This document shows, one piece after another, positions 26,172-34,657 of a stretch of DNA of 64,000 nt. Positions within the stretch are counted from its first letter, which is position 1. Each line of letters opens with the position of its first letter. The notes beneath the pieces were generated by a model that did not search any database, was not told the origin of the DNA, and worked only from the letters and a program-made list of their open reading frames with translations. The translations under genes were made by a program, and so were the position numbers. Origin of the DNA: Bin87 sp965261195 (lineage in GTDB: Bacteria > Chloroflexota > Dehalococcoidia > Lucifugimonadales > UBA3495); assembly GCA_965261195.1 (NCBI GenBank), contig OZ253455.1, forward strand, positions 4,092,001-4,156,000, read 5' to 3'.

Positions 26172-27602
26172 GTAACTGTTCAGGGTTGAGGGGAAGTGAG
26201 TAATTGTCGGCAGGCGGTGAGGGGGTTCAAGCCTTGGGCCCGCCAGGTGCCGAAGATTGAGGCCAGCGTCATCCTGGTTGCAGTGCCCTGGTTTGAGCGC
26301 GTGCCACCACTGATCTTCCGGCTGACCACTACCGGGCGCAGGCTGCGCTCGGCGGCGTTATTGTCCGGCGGCGCTGCCGGTTCAGCCACGAAGACGAAGA
26401 GCTCTTTGACGTGGCGTTCAATGCGTCGGCATAGCTTGGCCTGGGTTGCCGATGGGTCATCCAGGTAGGGTCTACAGAGGGCCAGCAGCCGTTGTTCCAG
26501 GGCCAGCTGGGCGGTGCGCCGTTGCTGCCCCGACGGGTGCGTGAAGGCCTTGGCCTGGACATAGAGACGGTGTACGGCGTCGGCCCACTGTGCCAGTGGC
26601 GCGTCATCAGGGTAGAGAGTGCGCCGGTCGTGGATGTCCCGCAGCAGGTGCGCCCAGCAGCGTTGTTTGGGGCCGTCGTAGTGGTGGTAGGCGGCGTAGA
26701 AATCGCTGACCAGCACACCGGAGAACTCCTCGCCCAGGACTTCATCCACCACCGCCTTGCCCCGCCCCCGTCGCAGGAAGTACCGCTCGGCGGGAGTGCT
26801 GAAGGTCCAGACGTAGCCGTTGTTGCCATTCTCCCGCCAACCCGTTTCGTCGGCATGCACCACCGGACTGCCTCGGATCCGTTCCACTATATCGGCCATC
26901 ACAACGTGAGCCTGCTGAGCCACCCGCTTCGTGGCGTCCACGATGGCGCCCGTGCTGAGGCGCAGCCCATGCACGGCGCCCAGGTACCACCGGATGGTGC
27001 GGAAGGGCAGCCGGGCCTCTTCCCTAAGCGCGGCAATCAGGCTCATTACATTGACCCCCAGACGCTGCCGCCCCAGCGCCACGCCGTCCAGTTGTGACGA
27101 TGGTACACAGCGGCGTCGGCAGCCCGGGCAGGTGCGGGCGATGTAAGCGTGCTCGGTAATCTGCACCGGAACTTGGGGCAAGTCAATGACTTCCCGAGTG
27201 CGCTGGGTCCAGCCGCCGGCCAGCTGAGTTCCGCAGTCGGGGCACTGTTCCAACGCGTGCTCCACCCGCTGGGTCGGCGTCATGCGGGTGCGGGCAAACC
27301 CGTGGGGACGGCGCTGGCGTGGCCCTTTGGGCTGGGCCGGTTTCCGCTCGGCTTTGGGCTGCAGACCGGGCATCCGACCCGAGCCGCTGGGCTTGGCCGG
27401 CCCCTCGAATTGGCCAATCCGTTTCTCCAACCGCTCGATGATCGCCTGTTGCCGGACGATGATGGCAATCAGGACATCCCGGTCGGCAGTCTTGAGGTCA
27501 ATTTCCGTATCCATACCCACTATATGACACAACCACCACCGGCAGCGCAAGGCTCCCAGAACCCCTATCGGCCAATCCACCTCACCAACTCTGAACAGTT
27601 AC
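26172..27602 (-). mobile_element. IS66-family element, copy 3, with intact target duplication
   Basis: It is 1431 bp with ends GTAACTGTTCAGGG and CTCTGAACAGTTAC. The flanking 8-mers TGGAAAGC (26164-26171 and 27603-27610) are identical. This proves simple insertion, fixes the element ends and establishes 8 bp as the family's duplication length. It interrupts a coding gene of the CoA-ester operon. Confidence 0.93.
26180..27514 (-). CDS. IS66-family transposase (TnpC type)
   Basis: It is a 444-residue intact protein almost identical to copies 2 and 5: MDTEIDLKTADRDVLIAII start, coiled coil, Cys pairs EQCPDCGT and RTCPGCRRRC, DDE core HADETGWRENGNNGYV and VSDFYAAYHHYDGPKQRCW, and C-terminal PDNNAAERSLRPVV. 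Small differences from copy 2 cluster around KRVAQQAHVVMADIVERIRG. Confidence 0.9.
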   Translation of the reverse strand: MDTEIDLKTADRDVLIAIIVRQQAIIERLEKRIGQFEGPAKPSGSGRMPGLQPKAERKPAQPKGPRQRRPHGFARTRMTPTQRVEHALEQCPDCGTQLAGGWTQRTREVIDLPQVPVQITEHAYIARTCPGCRRRCVPSSQLDGVALGRQRLGVNVMSLIAALREEARLPFRTIRWYLGAVHGLRLSTGAIVDATKRVAQQAHVVMADIVERIRGSPVVHADETGWRENGNNGYVWTFSTPAERYFLRRGRGKAVVDEVLGEEFSGVLVSDFYAAYHHYDGPKQRCWAHLLRDIHDRRTLYPDDAPLAQWADAVHRLYVQAKAFTHPSGQQRRTAQLALEQRLLALCRPYLDDPSATQAKLCRRIERHVKELFVFVAEPAAPPDNNAAERSLRPVVVSRKISGGTRSNQGTATRMTLASIFGTWRAQGLNPLTACRQLLTSPQP

Positions 27603-27879
27603 TGGAAAGCCATTGTAGTGGCCCGAAAACCAGCCTTCTGCCGGTTATTTCGTCATCCAGTAAAATTCTACTGACATCTAATAGCAACCAGAAATAGAAC
27701 AATGCCGTCAACGCAATACCGGCCAGTTTAGCGTTTTGTATTGATGAAGCAAAATTGTCGGTCCGGCTGAACTGGCCGATTTGCAAGTCGCTCCCGAAAA
27801 GCCCGAATCCAATTGCAGCAGTGGCGATGGCAAGAATTCCGACTGCTAGCTGGTGGCGATCAGGCCGGCCCGCATTCAT
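27603..27879 (-). pseudogene. 5' part of a small membrane-protein gene split by IS66 copy 3
   Basis: The frame starts at the ATG at 27879, overlapping the stop of the upstream gene (ATGA), and has hydrophobic segments (LAVGILAIATAAIGFGLFG; LAGIALTALFYFWLLLDVSR). It reads into the IS66 end and stops there. With 26099-26171 it made a protein of about 115 residues with two or three membrane spans. Its place between CoA-transferases and a dehydratase, with four-base overlaps on both sides, suggests a role tied to that operon. Confidence 0.75.
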
Positions 27880-28169
27880 TGGAAGATTTCTCCATCATGT
27901 TGACGTTTGGCCTGCTGGTCCAGCCACCAGCCATACGCGAATGCCAGTAGGCCACCGACTATCATCGTCGCACTTAAAGTCAACGCCAGCCACGCATTGC
28001 CCGCATCGGGGAAACGTTGCACCGCAATAACTGCGAATGGCATTAAAATAACGCCGGCTATGAGTGCCCCGACCCCGAATCGCCCCAACGCAAACAGATT
28101 GCTGTCTTTCCGTACTTTCATCGTCGTTGCTGGCTCCTGCTTTGTGTCGTTGAGAACCCCATAGTGCAA
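27876..28169 (-). CDS. small two-span membrane protein
   Basis: It has up to 97 residues; the ATG at 28121 (MKVRKDSNLFALGRFGVGAL) with AGGAG about 11 nt upstream is a good alternative start giving 81. Two hydrophobic helices (GALIAGVILMPFAVIAV and WLALTLSATMIVGGLLAFAY) are followed by a charged tail. Its stop overlaps the next gene's ATG by 4 bp. I do not recognise the family. It may work with the adjacent split membrane protein. Confidence 0.6.
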   Translation of the reverse strand: MHYGVLNDTKQEPATTMKVRKDSNLFALGRFGVGALIAGVILMPFAVIAVQRFPDAGNAWLALTLSATMIVGGLLAFAYGWWLDQQAKRQHDGEIFQ

Positions 28170-28175
28170 ATCCCG

Positions 28176-29423
28176 CTAATACACCACCTGCCGCTCTTCC
28201 AGATCGGCCACTTCATCCTCGCTCAGCCCCAGCGTATCACACAGCACCTGGCGGTTGTGTTCGCCCATCAGGGGGGCGTGGCGGCGCACTGCGGACGGCG
28301 TTTTGCTGAGGCCCCACATCAGGTTGAAGATTGGCTCGGCGCCCAGGGCGGGATGGTCGATGTCCGAGTACAACCCGCGCTCCATGAAGTGGGGGTGGAA
28401 GAGCCGCTCCTCGGCGCCCAGCACCGGCGCGGCGGCGACACCGTGCGCCTGCAGGAGTTCGGTGATACCGTCGGTATCGTGCTGCGCCGTCCATTGGCCC
28501 AGCAGTTCATCCAGCTCCCGCCGGTTGCGCTGGCGACGGTACTGGCTGCGGAACCGGTCATCGGCGGCCCAATCGGGGCGGCCCATGGCCTCAACCAGAC
28601 CTTGCCATTCGGATTGCGATGCCACCGCAATGGACACCCACCGGTCGCTGCTTTCCGCAGTCGGAGCGCAGGGGTAGTGGCCATAAGGAGCCATCGTGGG
28701 GTCGTAGTTACCGCGCGGTTGCAGGGAGCGTCCGGTCAGGGCGTGTTCCATCAGGCCGACGCCCTGGGTTACCACGGTGGCCCGCAGCATCGAAACGTCG
28801 ATGTACTGCCCCTCGCCCGTGCGGTTGCGCTGGTACAGCGCGGACGCGACGGCGAACACCGCGTGGAGCGCCCCGCAGATGTCTCCGAAAGCGTGTTTGA
28901 GTCCCAGCGGCCCACCATCCTGGTATCCCATCGTGCTGTCGAGGCCGGACAGCGCCCCGATGGACGGAGCGTAGGCGCGCAGGTCACGCAGCGGCCCGTC
29001 CTGTCCGGTGGACGAAATGGATGCCATGACGATGTCGGGCTTGATGGCGCGCAGGGTTGCATAGCCGAGGCCGAGACGATCCATCACACCGGGCGAGAAG
29101 TTCTCGATGACCACATCGCAGCGGGCCACCAGCCGTTTGGCGAGTTCGACAGCCTCGGGTTCGCCGATGTTGAGGGTAACGCTGAGCTTGCCGCGGTTGA
29201 CGTTGTGGAACATCGGGTTCTGTTCGGGGTCGGGCTGGTCGCCGACAATGGGCCGGCCCAGGCGCATATAGTCCAGACGCTGGCGGGTTTCAACCTTGAT
29301 GACCTCGGCGCCCAGGTCGGCCAATACCATGCCGGGGATGGCGCCGGCCAGCACCCAGCCGAAATCCAGCACCCGGTAGCCGGACAAGATGCCGCCATTT
29401 TCAGACTTATCTATTGTGCTCAT
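28176..29423 (-). CDS. CaiB/BaiF-family CoA-transferase
   Basis: This 415-residue family III CoA-transferase moves CoA between carboxylic acids through an aspartyl-CoA intermediate. Seen: GYRVLDFGWVLAGAIPGMVL, LGAEVIKVETRQRLDYMR, LTLNIGEPEAVELAKRLV, the probable catalytic Asp in HAFGDICGALHAVFAV, and TGEGQYIDVSMLRATVVTQG. The N-terminus overlaps the preceding small membrane protein by 17 bp. With a MaoC dehydratase and a second transferase nearby it probably belongs to catabolism of an organic acid; the substrate cannot be read. Confidence 0.87.
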   Translation of the reverse strand: MSTIDKSENGGILSGYRVLDFGWVLAGAIPGMVLADLGAEVIKVETRQRLDYMRLGRPIVGDQPDPEQNPMFHNVNRGKLSVTLNIGEPEAVELAKRLVARCDVVIENFSPGVMDRLGLGYATLRAIKPDIVMASISSTGQDGPLRDLRAYAPSIGALSGLDSTMGYQDGGPLGLKHAFGDICGALHAVFAVASALYQRNRTGEGQYIDVSMLRATVVTQGVGLMEHALTGRSLQPRGNYDPTMAPYGHYPCAPTAESSDRWVSIAVASQSEWQGLVEAMGRPDWAADDRFRSQYRRQRNRRELDELLGQWTAQHDTDGITELLQAHGVAAAPVLGAEERLFHPHFMERGLYSDIDHPALGAEPIFNLMWGLSKTPSAVRRHAPLMGEHNRQVLCDTLGLSEDEVADLEERQVVY

Positions 29424-29703
29424 CGTGCTCCGTCCGCTCGCGACTTCCGGTTGCTCTGGCTGGGACGATCAACGCCGCCAGCGCGGGCATTACGGCGAGA
29501 ACGCCCGCCGCCGCAATCTTGGTGTAACCGCCGCCGTACACGAGGCTCACCGCCCACAGCCCCGCGAAGGCCATCGCCCCCACAATCATACCGGCGATGA
29601 TGATGACGTCGGGCCGGTGGTTCTTGCGGATGGCAACCTGCCGCGCAATGAGACAGCTGGCCAGAAACACCACCACGGCGATGATGGCAATGCGAATTAA
29701 CAT
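29407..29703 (-). CDS. small hydrophobic protein upstream of a CoA-transferase
   Basis: The 98-residue protein has three hydrophobic stretches (IAIIAVVVFLASCLIA, VIIIAGMIVGAMAFAGLWAV, IAAAGVLAVMPALAALIV) and a charged C-terminus. It overlaps the CoA-transferase start by 17 bp, which supports co-translation. The family was not recognised. Confidence 0.55.
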   Translation of the reverse strand: MLIRIAIIAVVVFLASCLIARQVAIRKNHRPDVIIIAGMIVGAMAFAGLWAVSLVYGGGYTKIAAAGVLAVMPALAALIVPARATGSRERTEHDEHNR

Positions 29704-29734
29704 TTTGCAGCCCTCATCTCGATAACCTTCATCG

Positions 29735-29880
29735 CTATCACTCTCGTCCTAACCCTTTCCCATCAAGGGAGAAGGGACTAGCCCCGGTCATTGCGAGCGT
29801 AGCGCGGCAATCTCGTCGCCGGGTGCACTTCGTTGAGGCAGCGAGATTGCCACGTCGCTGGCGCTCCTCGCAATGACAAA
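29735..29880. repeat. dispersed short palindromic repeats between CoA-transferase genes
   Basis: Two repeat types occur here. One is a CCTTTCCCATCAAGGGAGAAGG palindrome (shortened relatives at 34610, 38130 and 54650). The other is a GTCATTGCGAGCG unit (29783 onward) that recurs inverted as CGCTCCTCGCAATGAC near 29861. A trace of the second type is at about 53737-53765. They are intergenic extragenic palindromes; function unknown. Confidence 0.6.
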
Positions 29881-29892
29881 CCTGCAACTTCA

Positions 29893-31098
29893 TCAGATAA
29901 TCCCGGTCTGATGGAGTTTAACCAATTCTGCGGAGGAGAAGCCGAGGCGGTCGCACAGTATCTCGCGGTTGTGCTGGCCCAGCGTGGGCGCCGGCGTGGG
30001 GGGCGCGGCATCGGCGTCGGCCAGACGATAGGGCGGGCCGGGATAGGCCACCGGGCCGGTGTCGGCGCGGTCAATTTCGACAAACAGGTCGGCCAACGAC
30101 GGGTCGTTGCGGACTTCCTCGTAGGTGCGGACCGGCGCCAGCGGGATGCGGTGCTCCAGCGCGATTTCCAGCAACTCGGCCTTGGTGTAGTCGGCCAGCC
30201 ACTCCTCAACATAGCCGTCCACCTCGTCGGCGTACTGATTGTTCATGGTGGTGCGGTTGCGGAGGCGCGGCTCCTGCGACCACTCCGGGCTGCCCATGAT
30301 TTCCAGCAGCCGGCCCCACTGCCGGCCCTCGGGCGAGCCGACGAAGATGTGGCCGTCCTTGCAGCGCAGGATACAGTTCGGGTAGGGAAAATCCAGGGCG
30401 TGGTGGCCGGTGCGACGGGTTACCCGCCACTGGTACACCGCCATCAGCGCCTCGGGACCGTTGTAGAGACCGGTCATCGTCTCGGCCTCGGCGATGTCGA
30501 TATGCTGGCCGCCGTGCTGTTCCCGCCCCAGCAGCGCCATCACGATGGATGATGCCGCCGCCATGCCAGCGAAGTAGCCCACCTCGGGCGTGCCAAAGGT
30601 CAGCGGCTCGCGGTCGGGTTCGCCCAGACCCTCGTTGATGCCGCCGGCCGCCGCCAGGTTGATGTCGTAAGCCCGGTAGTCGCGCCACGGCCCGGACAAC
30701 CCGTAAGGGCTGATGGATGCCATAATCAGATTGAGGTTTCCAGCAGCCAGTGCGTCGTAGTCCAGACCCAGCCGGTCCATGTCGGCCGGCGGCGCGTTGT
30801 GAACCACCACATCCGACTCGGCAGCCAGCCGGCGCAGGATGCTGCGTCCGGTGGGCGTTTCCAGGTTGGCGGTAATGCCCTGCTTGTTGGCGTTCAGGTA
30901 CAGGAACAGGCCGCTGCGCTCCGGATGCGGAATGTCATCAGGCCAGGGGCCGTAGCGCCGGGCAGCCTCGCCCACCGCCGGCGGCTCCAGCTTGATCACA
31001 GCAGCGCCGGCGTCGGCCAGCAGCTTGGAGCAGTAAGGCGCAGAGAGCATCGAGCCAATTTCCAGCACGCGCAGTCCGGACAGAAGGGAGTAGGTCAT
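29893..31098 (-). CDS. CaiB/BaiF-family CoA-transferase, second copy
   Basis: The 401-residue protein has GLRVLEIGSMLSAPYCSKLL, AAVIKLEPPAVGEAARRYGP, TANLETPTGRSILRRLAAES and the family block around PEVGYFAGMAAASSIVMALL. By eye alignment with the other transferase (HAFGDICGALHAVFAVASAL), the position of the catalytic Asp is Gly or shifted here, so activity or alignment needs checking. It is probably the first gene of the operon running left to 24846. The two transferases are only distantly alike, not a recent duplicate. Confidence 0.83.
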   Translation of the reverse strand: MTYSLLSGLRVLEIGSMLSAPYCSKLLADAGAAVIKLEPPAVGEAARRYGPWPDDIPHPERSGLFLYLNANKQGITANLETPTGRSILRRLAAESDVVVHNAPPADMDRLGLDYDALAAGNLNLIMASISPYGLSGPWRDYRAYDINLAAAGGINEGLGEPDREPLTFGTPEVGYFAGMAAASSIVMALLGREQHGGQHIDIAEAETMTGLYNGPEALMAVYQWRVTRRTGHHALDFPYPNCILRCKDGHIFVGSPEGRQWGRLLEIMGSPEWSQEPRLRNRTTMNNQYADEVDGYVEEWLADYTKAELLEIALEHRIPLAPVRTYEEVRNDPSLADLFVEIDRADTGPVAYPGPPYRLADADAAPPTPAPTLGQHNREILCDRLGFSSAELVKLHQTGII

Positions 31099-31130
31099 GG
31101 TCGTTGCGGTTTGGTTGCGATGGAATCAGA

Positions 31131-31950
31131 TTACGCACGTGCGTATGGGTTCGGCAATCCGGTTGCAGTTGCTGCAGCGGCGGTCCAGGTTGTTACCTTA
31201 TCGAATATGCTACCACCAACATTTCCACAGAAATCCACGATTCGGCATCGGTCCAACAGCAATCCGGAATCAACGGAGACATTGTACCAGCGACTTCTCA
31301 ATAGAGCCTCCGATACGAAGAAAACGCGTACAGGGGTAACAACAAGTTGGTCACGGAACCACTTGCGGCCGAATGCATCAGGTTGAAGTTGTGTAAGCGT
31401 GTCCTGATAATGAGTACCGGTCTTGCACTGACCGAAAAGTGTGAGTTTCCCGGCTTGACGATCAGAGAAAGACTTCCACGCGACAACATCCAACTTGCCA
31501 TCTTGCTCAGTTGGCACAGCCAGATTCCGATTGACAAACGAGCCGCCCTCCCCCAATTGTTCGCATAGGCTGTTAATTCTATCAGCGAAATTGCTGGCAT
31601 TGCCGGCAGTGCCAAAGACGAAGCTCTCGGCTCTTGGGCCTAAGTAGTATCGGACGACTTCCGCCGACAGTTCTTCAAAAACGAGCGCGCCATCCACACT
31701 TGCGTGAACTCGATTGTCGCGCATATTCAGCCGGGTAGCCAGTAGCAGGTATTTGTACATGATATGCTTGACATATCCGACATCTCGCTTTGACCGCAGG
31801 GTATACCCGCTCTCGTCTATGGTAAAGGGATAGCACTCGAGACAGGTCAGTTGCTGAGACACTATTTCTCTGCCATGCTTGCAACTCGGCAAAGTCCGCA
31901 AGTTCGTGCGTGGATGCTTTGGGAGACGGGTTCCCTGGCCATTTGAACAT
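31131..31950 (-). pseudogene. PD-(D/E)XK nuclease-like gene with a frameshift
   Basis: The ATG at 31950 overlaps the stop of the methyltransferase fusion (TGATG), so the pair is an operon. The first ~35 residues (MFKWPGNPSPKASTHELADF, ELQAWQRNSVSATDLS) are in one frame. The rest, from about 31860 leftward, is in another (CYPFTIDESGYTLRSKRDVG onward), and related proteins have extra sequence at the join. The C-terminal half has KLDVVAWKSF followed by KLTLFGQCKTG, an Asp then Gln-x-Lys pattern like Mrr-type PD-(D/E)XK nucleases. Likely the restriction component, now damaged or sequenced with an indel. Confidence 0.5.
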
Positions 31951-33776
31951 CAGGCATCCTCTGCAATGCGGGGTTCCCGATGTGGGTTGCGCTTGCGATA
32001 CATTGAGTTATACAGGTCGTCGGCCAAATTAGCTACGGTGCCGGCTATTCTGAGCAATTCTTCCGAGTCTTCATATCCTTCCGAAAGCATACTGTACGCT
32101 TTTTGCAGATGCTCCCTTGCCGCCAATAGCGACTCCTCAAAGCGATTGGACGAGGGACGACTTGACTCAAAAGCGTAGTCCAAATGGCCGTTGCGACGTA
32201 AGTTGGCTGTCGCACCCCGATTGCCTAAGATGGCATCAAGCTGCCGCAAGTGCGGGTTCTGCGATTGAATGACCGGTTGTATTTGCTCCCTCTTACTACC
32301 GTATAGCCATAGGCAAAGTTGCCGCAATTCCTCTTTTTTCTCCGGGGGAACCGGCTCCGGGTCTTCGTCGTTTGCCAGCCTCAGGCCGATATAGGAGTTA
32401 ATCCCCGGATAATCAAGACCGGTGTATAAGTGAGAGAATGAGAAATGCCTGTACCAGCGATCATCGCGGTCGAACACCTGCATCCGCTCCGCCTGCTCAA
32501 TCACCATCAACCCACGGTACAGGCGCTGGACAGTTCGGTGTGTGTCGCCAATCTGCTTCGCAATGTCTGCCAGGGGCACATTGAAGTTTCGATGCACGTC
32601 TGCAATGTATTGGGACTTGGCATAACTGCTCCATTTCGCCGGGCCGTTTACGTGCTTGAAACCCAGAAATTGCCAAGCTGCTTTACGCGTGCTGCGCAAG
32701 CAAGGCAGTGTTCTGAGCGCCGCTTTAGCTGATTCAGTGATTTTAGGAATACCTGCATTCAGTTCATCGACTGCCGTGGGATCCAATACCGTGGGATCCA
32801 ATACCGTGGGATCCAATACCGTGGAATCCAATACCGTGGAATCCAACAAAACTTTAACCGCGGCCAAGCGCCGGTTTCCCTCTATGACGACGTTCCGCTC
32901 ATTCTCCCGCGCGACGATCAGGGGTTCGTGACGAAAGAATCCGCTGGCGGCAATGGACAACACCAATTCTCTTTCGATAAGCGCTAGTATCTCCGGCGAC
33001 TCATCATAGGTCATCAGAAAATCCACCCCGCTGCCGGCGAGGATGGCAAAGAGGCGCGTATGGTCAATGTCATTATGCTTGTAAAGCCGCCGACCAGCCC
33101 GTTTGCCGCCGGCAGTATAGGGCGGGTCGGCAAAAATCGCCGCTCTGGACTCTGGGTTGGATAGCAGGTATTCATCGAGCAAGTCCAGTCCATCGGTTTC
33201 GCAGAAATCAATTCGGCTGGCCTGTCTTTCGATTGCTTCAAGCCGCTGGACGATAGTATCGGGATACCACCGCGATGCAACGCCTTTGCCGTTTTCCCCG
33301 GAGCGGTTGAGCGCTGCCCCATTAGCCAATATGCCGCCGCGCCGAGTGCGGTTGAGCACGAGGGTTCGGAAACCGTTATCAACAACAGTTTGCGGTATCT
33401 GTTGAGTTAATTGCTCTATGGCGCTGCGAGTAGGGTCAAACAAACGAATCTTCGCGATGAGTTCGCCATTGTGATGGAGAGTAGCCTTCCAGAAAGCGGC
33501 TACCTCCCGGTCCAGTTCAACCATCAAGCACCGTTCGACTAACCCCTCCATAACGGCAGTGAGAGACACGATACCGCCGCCGGCGAATGGCTCAATCAGC
33601 AGCTCCGGCGCGTACGCAATTCCCCCTAGCCAAGCCCTGATGTGAGGAATAAGCCACGTCTTGCCCCCCGGATACCGCAACGGACTGCGTTGCGGCACCG
33701 TGGCCACGTTCACCACCGGTATGGGCGAGATTGGCGCCGACGGAGCGGACTCAAGTGCAGTGGTGGTGGCTGGCAT
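31950..33776 (-). CDS. Dam-like adenine methyltransferase fused to a ParB-like domain
   Basis: It has 608 residues from the ATG at 33776 (an upstream in-frame ATG at 33824 adds 16). Numbered from 33776, residues of about 32-290 are a D12-class N6-adenine methyltransferase: PLRYPGGKTW (cofactor-binding motif), EPFAGGGIVSL at about 62, and catalytic DPPY at about 217. The C-terminal Dam tail is absent. From about 290 the protein continues as a ParB/Srx-like nuclease-fold domain (GFFRHEPLIVARENERNVVI, then EGNRRLAAVKVLLD), a 15-bp-repeat linker, and a helix-turn-helix region (VPLADIAKQIGDTHRTVQRL). The usual N-terminus of the ParB-like protein is also missing, so the fusion looks like an in-frame deletion joining two genes. 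Confidence 0.75.
   Translation of the reverse strand: MPATTTALESAPSAPISPIPVVNVATVPQRSPLRYPGGKTWLIPHIRAWLGGIAYAPELLIEPFAGGGIVSLTAVMEGLVERCLMVELDREVAAFWKATLHHNGELIAKIRLFDPTRSAIEQLTQQIPQTVVDNGFRTLVLNRTRRGGILANGAALNRSGENGKGVASRWYPDTIVQRLEAIERQASRIDFCETDGLDLLDEYLLSNPESRAAIFADPPYTAGGKRAGRRLYKHNDIDHTRLFAILAGSGVDFLMTYDESPEILALIERELVLSIAASGFFRHEPLIVARENERNVVIEGNRRLAAVKVLLDSTVLDSTVLDPTVLDPTVLDPTAVDELNAGIPKITESAKAALRTLPCLRSTRKAAWQFLGFKHVNGPAKWSSYAKSQYIADVHRNFNVPLADIAKQIGDTHRTVQRLYRGLMVIEQAERMQVFDRDDRWYRHFSFSHLYTGLDYPGINSYIGLRLANDEDPEPVPPEKKEELRQLCLWLYGSKREQIQPVIQSQNPHLRQLDAILGNRGATANLRRNGHLDYAFESSRPSSNRFEESLLAAREHLQKAYSMLSEGYEDSEELLRIAGTVANLADDLYNSMYRKRNPHREPRIAEDA
32766..32850. repeat. 15-bp minisatellite inside the Dam-ParB fusion gene
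   Basis: About five to six tandem copies of GTGGGATCCAATACC, the last two with GTGGAATCC, encode a repeated VLDPT/VLDST peptide right after the EGNRRLAAVK motif. The unit keeps the frame, so linker length can vary. Confidence 0.9.
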
Positions 33777-33920
33777 GATGTAATTCCGGCGCGGCAATTG
33801 CCCCGCAATCATACCACTAACCACAGTTCACCAATCCCGATTATGCTACACTGGTGCCACTAGTTTTATGCTCACATCAACTACCCTGCATCCCTGTTTC
33901 ACTGACGAAGGAGGCTCCTT

Positions 33921-34580
33921 ATGCCCAACAAGCGCGGCACCGGCTTGATGATGGTCTGGTGCGATGTTCCCGCCGAAGCGGAGGAAGAGTTCAATCATTG
34001 GTACAACACGGAGCATTTGCAGGAGTTGCTGTCGGTGCCGGGTGTGTTGAACGCGGCCCGCTACGAGGCCACCAGCAGCGGCCCGCAGCATCTGGCGATG
34101 TATGAACTGGAAAGCGTTGCCGTGGTAGACACCGATGCCTTCAAGAACCGCCCACCCACGCCCTGGGGCCAGAAAGCCGGCCCGCGGGCGGTGGCGACGA
34201 CGCTGATCAACAACGTGTATCAGATGATTCACCCCACCAGCCTCAACGATGAACTGACCAACGCCGATATGTCGCCGGCTTTGCAGATTGGCCGGATGGA
34301 CGTACCCGCCGAGGCCGACGACGAGTGGAACAACTGGTATTCCACCGTGTACGTGCCCAACTACGAAAAGGTGGACGGGTGCATCCGCGGTCGCCGCTGG
34401 AAGTCCGTGCGCGGTGAGCCTTCCTACGCCACCGTTTACGAGTTTGCCAACCCCCAGGTGTCGTCTACGCCGGCCTGGCTGGAGCAGCGCGACATTCATC
34501 CTGACAACGTCCGGATGCGCGAAGTGATGACCCACGCCGCCGGGTCGCCGGGCATCTGGCGCAAAACCTTCCAGATTTAG
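33921..34580 (+). CDS. tandem EthD/dimeric alpha-beta-barrel-like protein
   Basis: The 219-residue protein starts behind AAGGAGG. Two similar halves each have an acidic WYNTEH-like motif: PAEAEEEFNHWYNTEHLQEL in the first and PAEADDEWNNWYSTVYVPNY in the second, with GRRWKS and RYEA in matching places. This is the ferredoxin-like dimeric barrel fold seen in EthD and NIPSNAP proteins. Substrate and partner are unknown. It stands alone with a palindromic repeat after it. Confidence 0.65.
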   Translation: MPNKRGTGLMMVWCDVPAEAEEEFNHWYNTEHLQELLSVPGVLNAARYEATSSGPQHLAMYELESVAVVDTDAFKNRPPTPWGQKAGPRAVATTLINNVYQMIHPTSLNDELTNADMSPALQIGRMDVPAEADDEWNNWYSTVYVPNYEKVDGCIRGRRWKSVRGEPSYATVYEFANPQVSSTPAWLEQRDIHPDNVRMREVMTHAAGSPGIWRKTFQI

Positions 34581-34604
34581 CAGACCCGGTCGTTGCGGGG
34601 ATGC

Positions 34605-34650
34605 CTTCACCCTCACCCTAACCCTCTCCCATCAAGGGAGAGGGGATATG
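34605..34650. repeat. dispersed palindromic repeat
   Basis: CCTCACCCTAACCCTCTCCC followed by ATCAAGGGAGAGGGG forms a hairpin (CCCTCTCCC with GGGAGAGGG). Relatives lie at about 29751, 38130 and 54650, all intergenic. A similar GGTGGAGGGTTAGGGTGCGAGG inverted relative follows at 34680-34704. Confidence 0.7.
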
Positions 34651-34657
34651 GAGTCTG

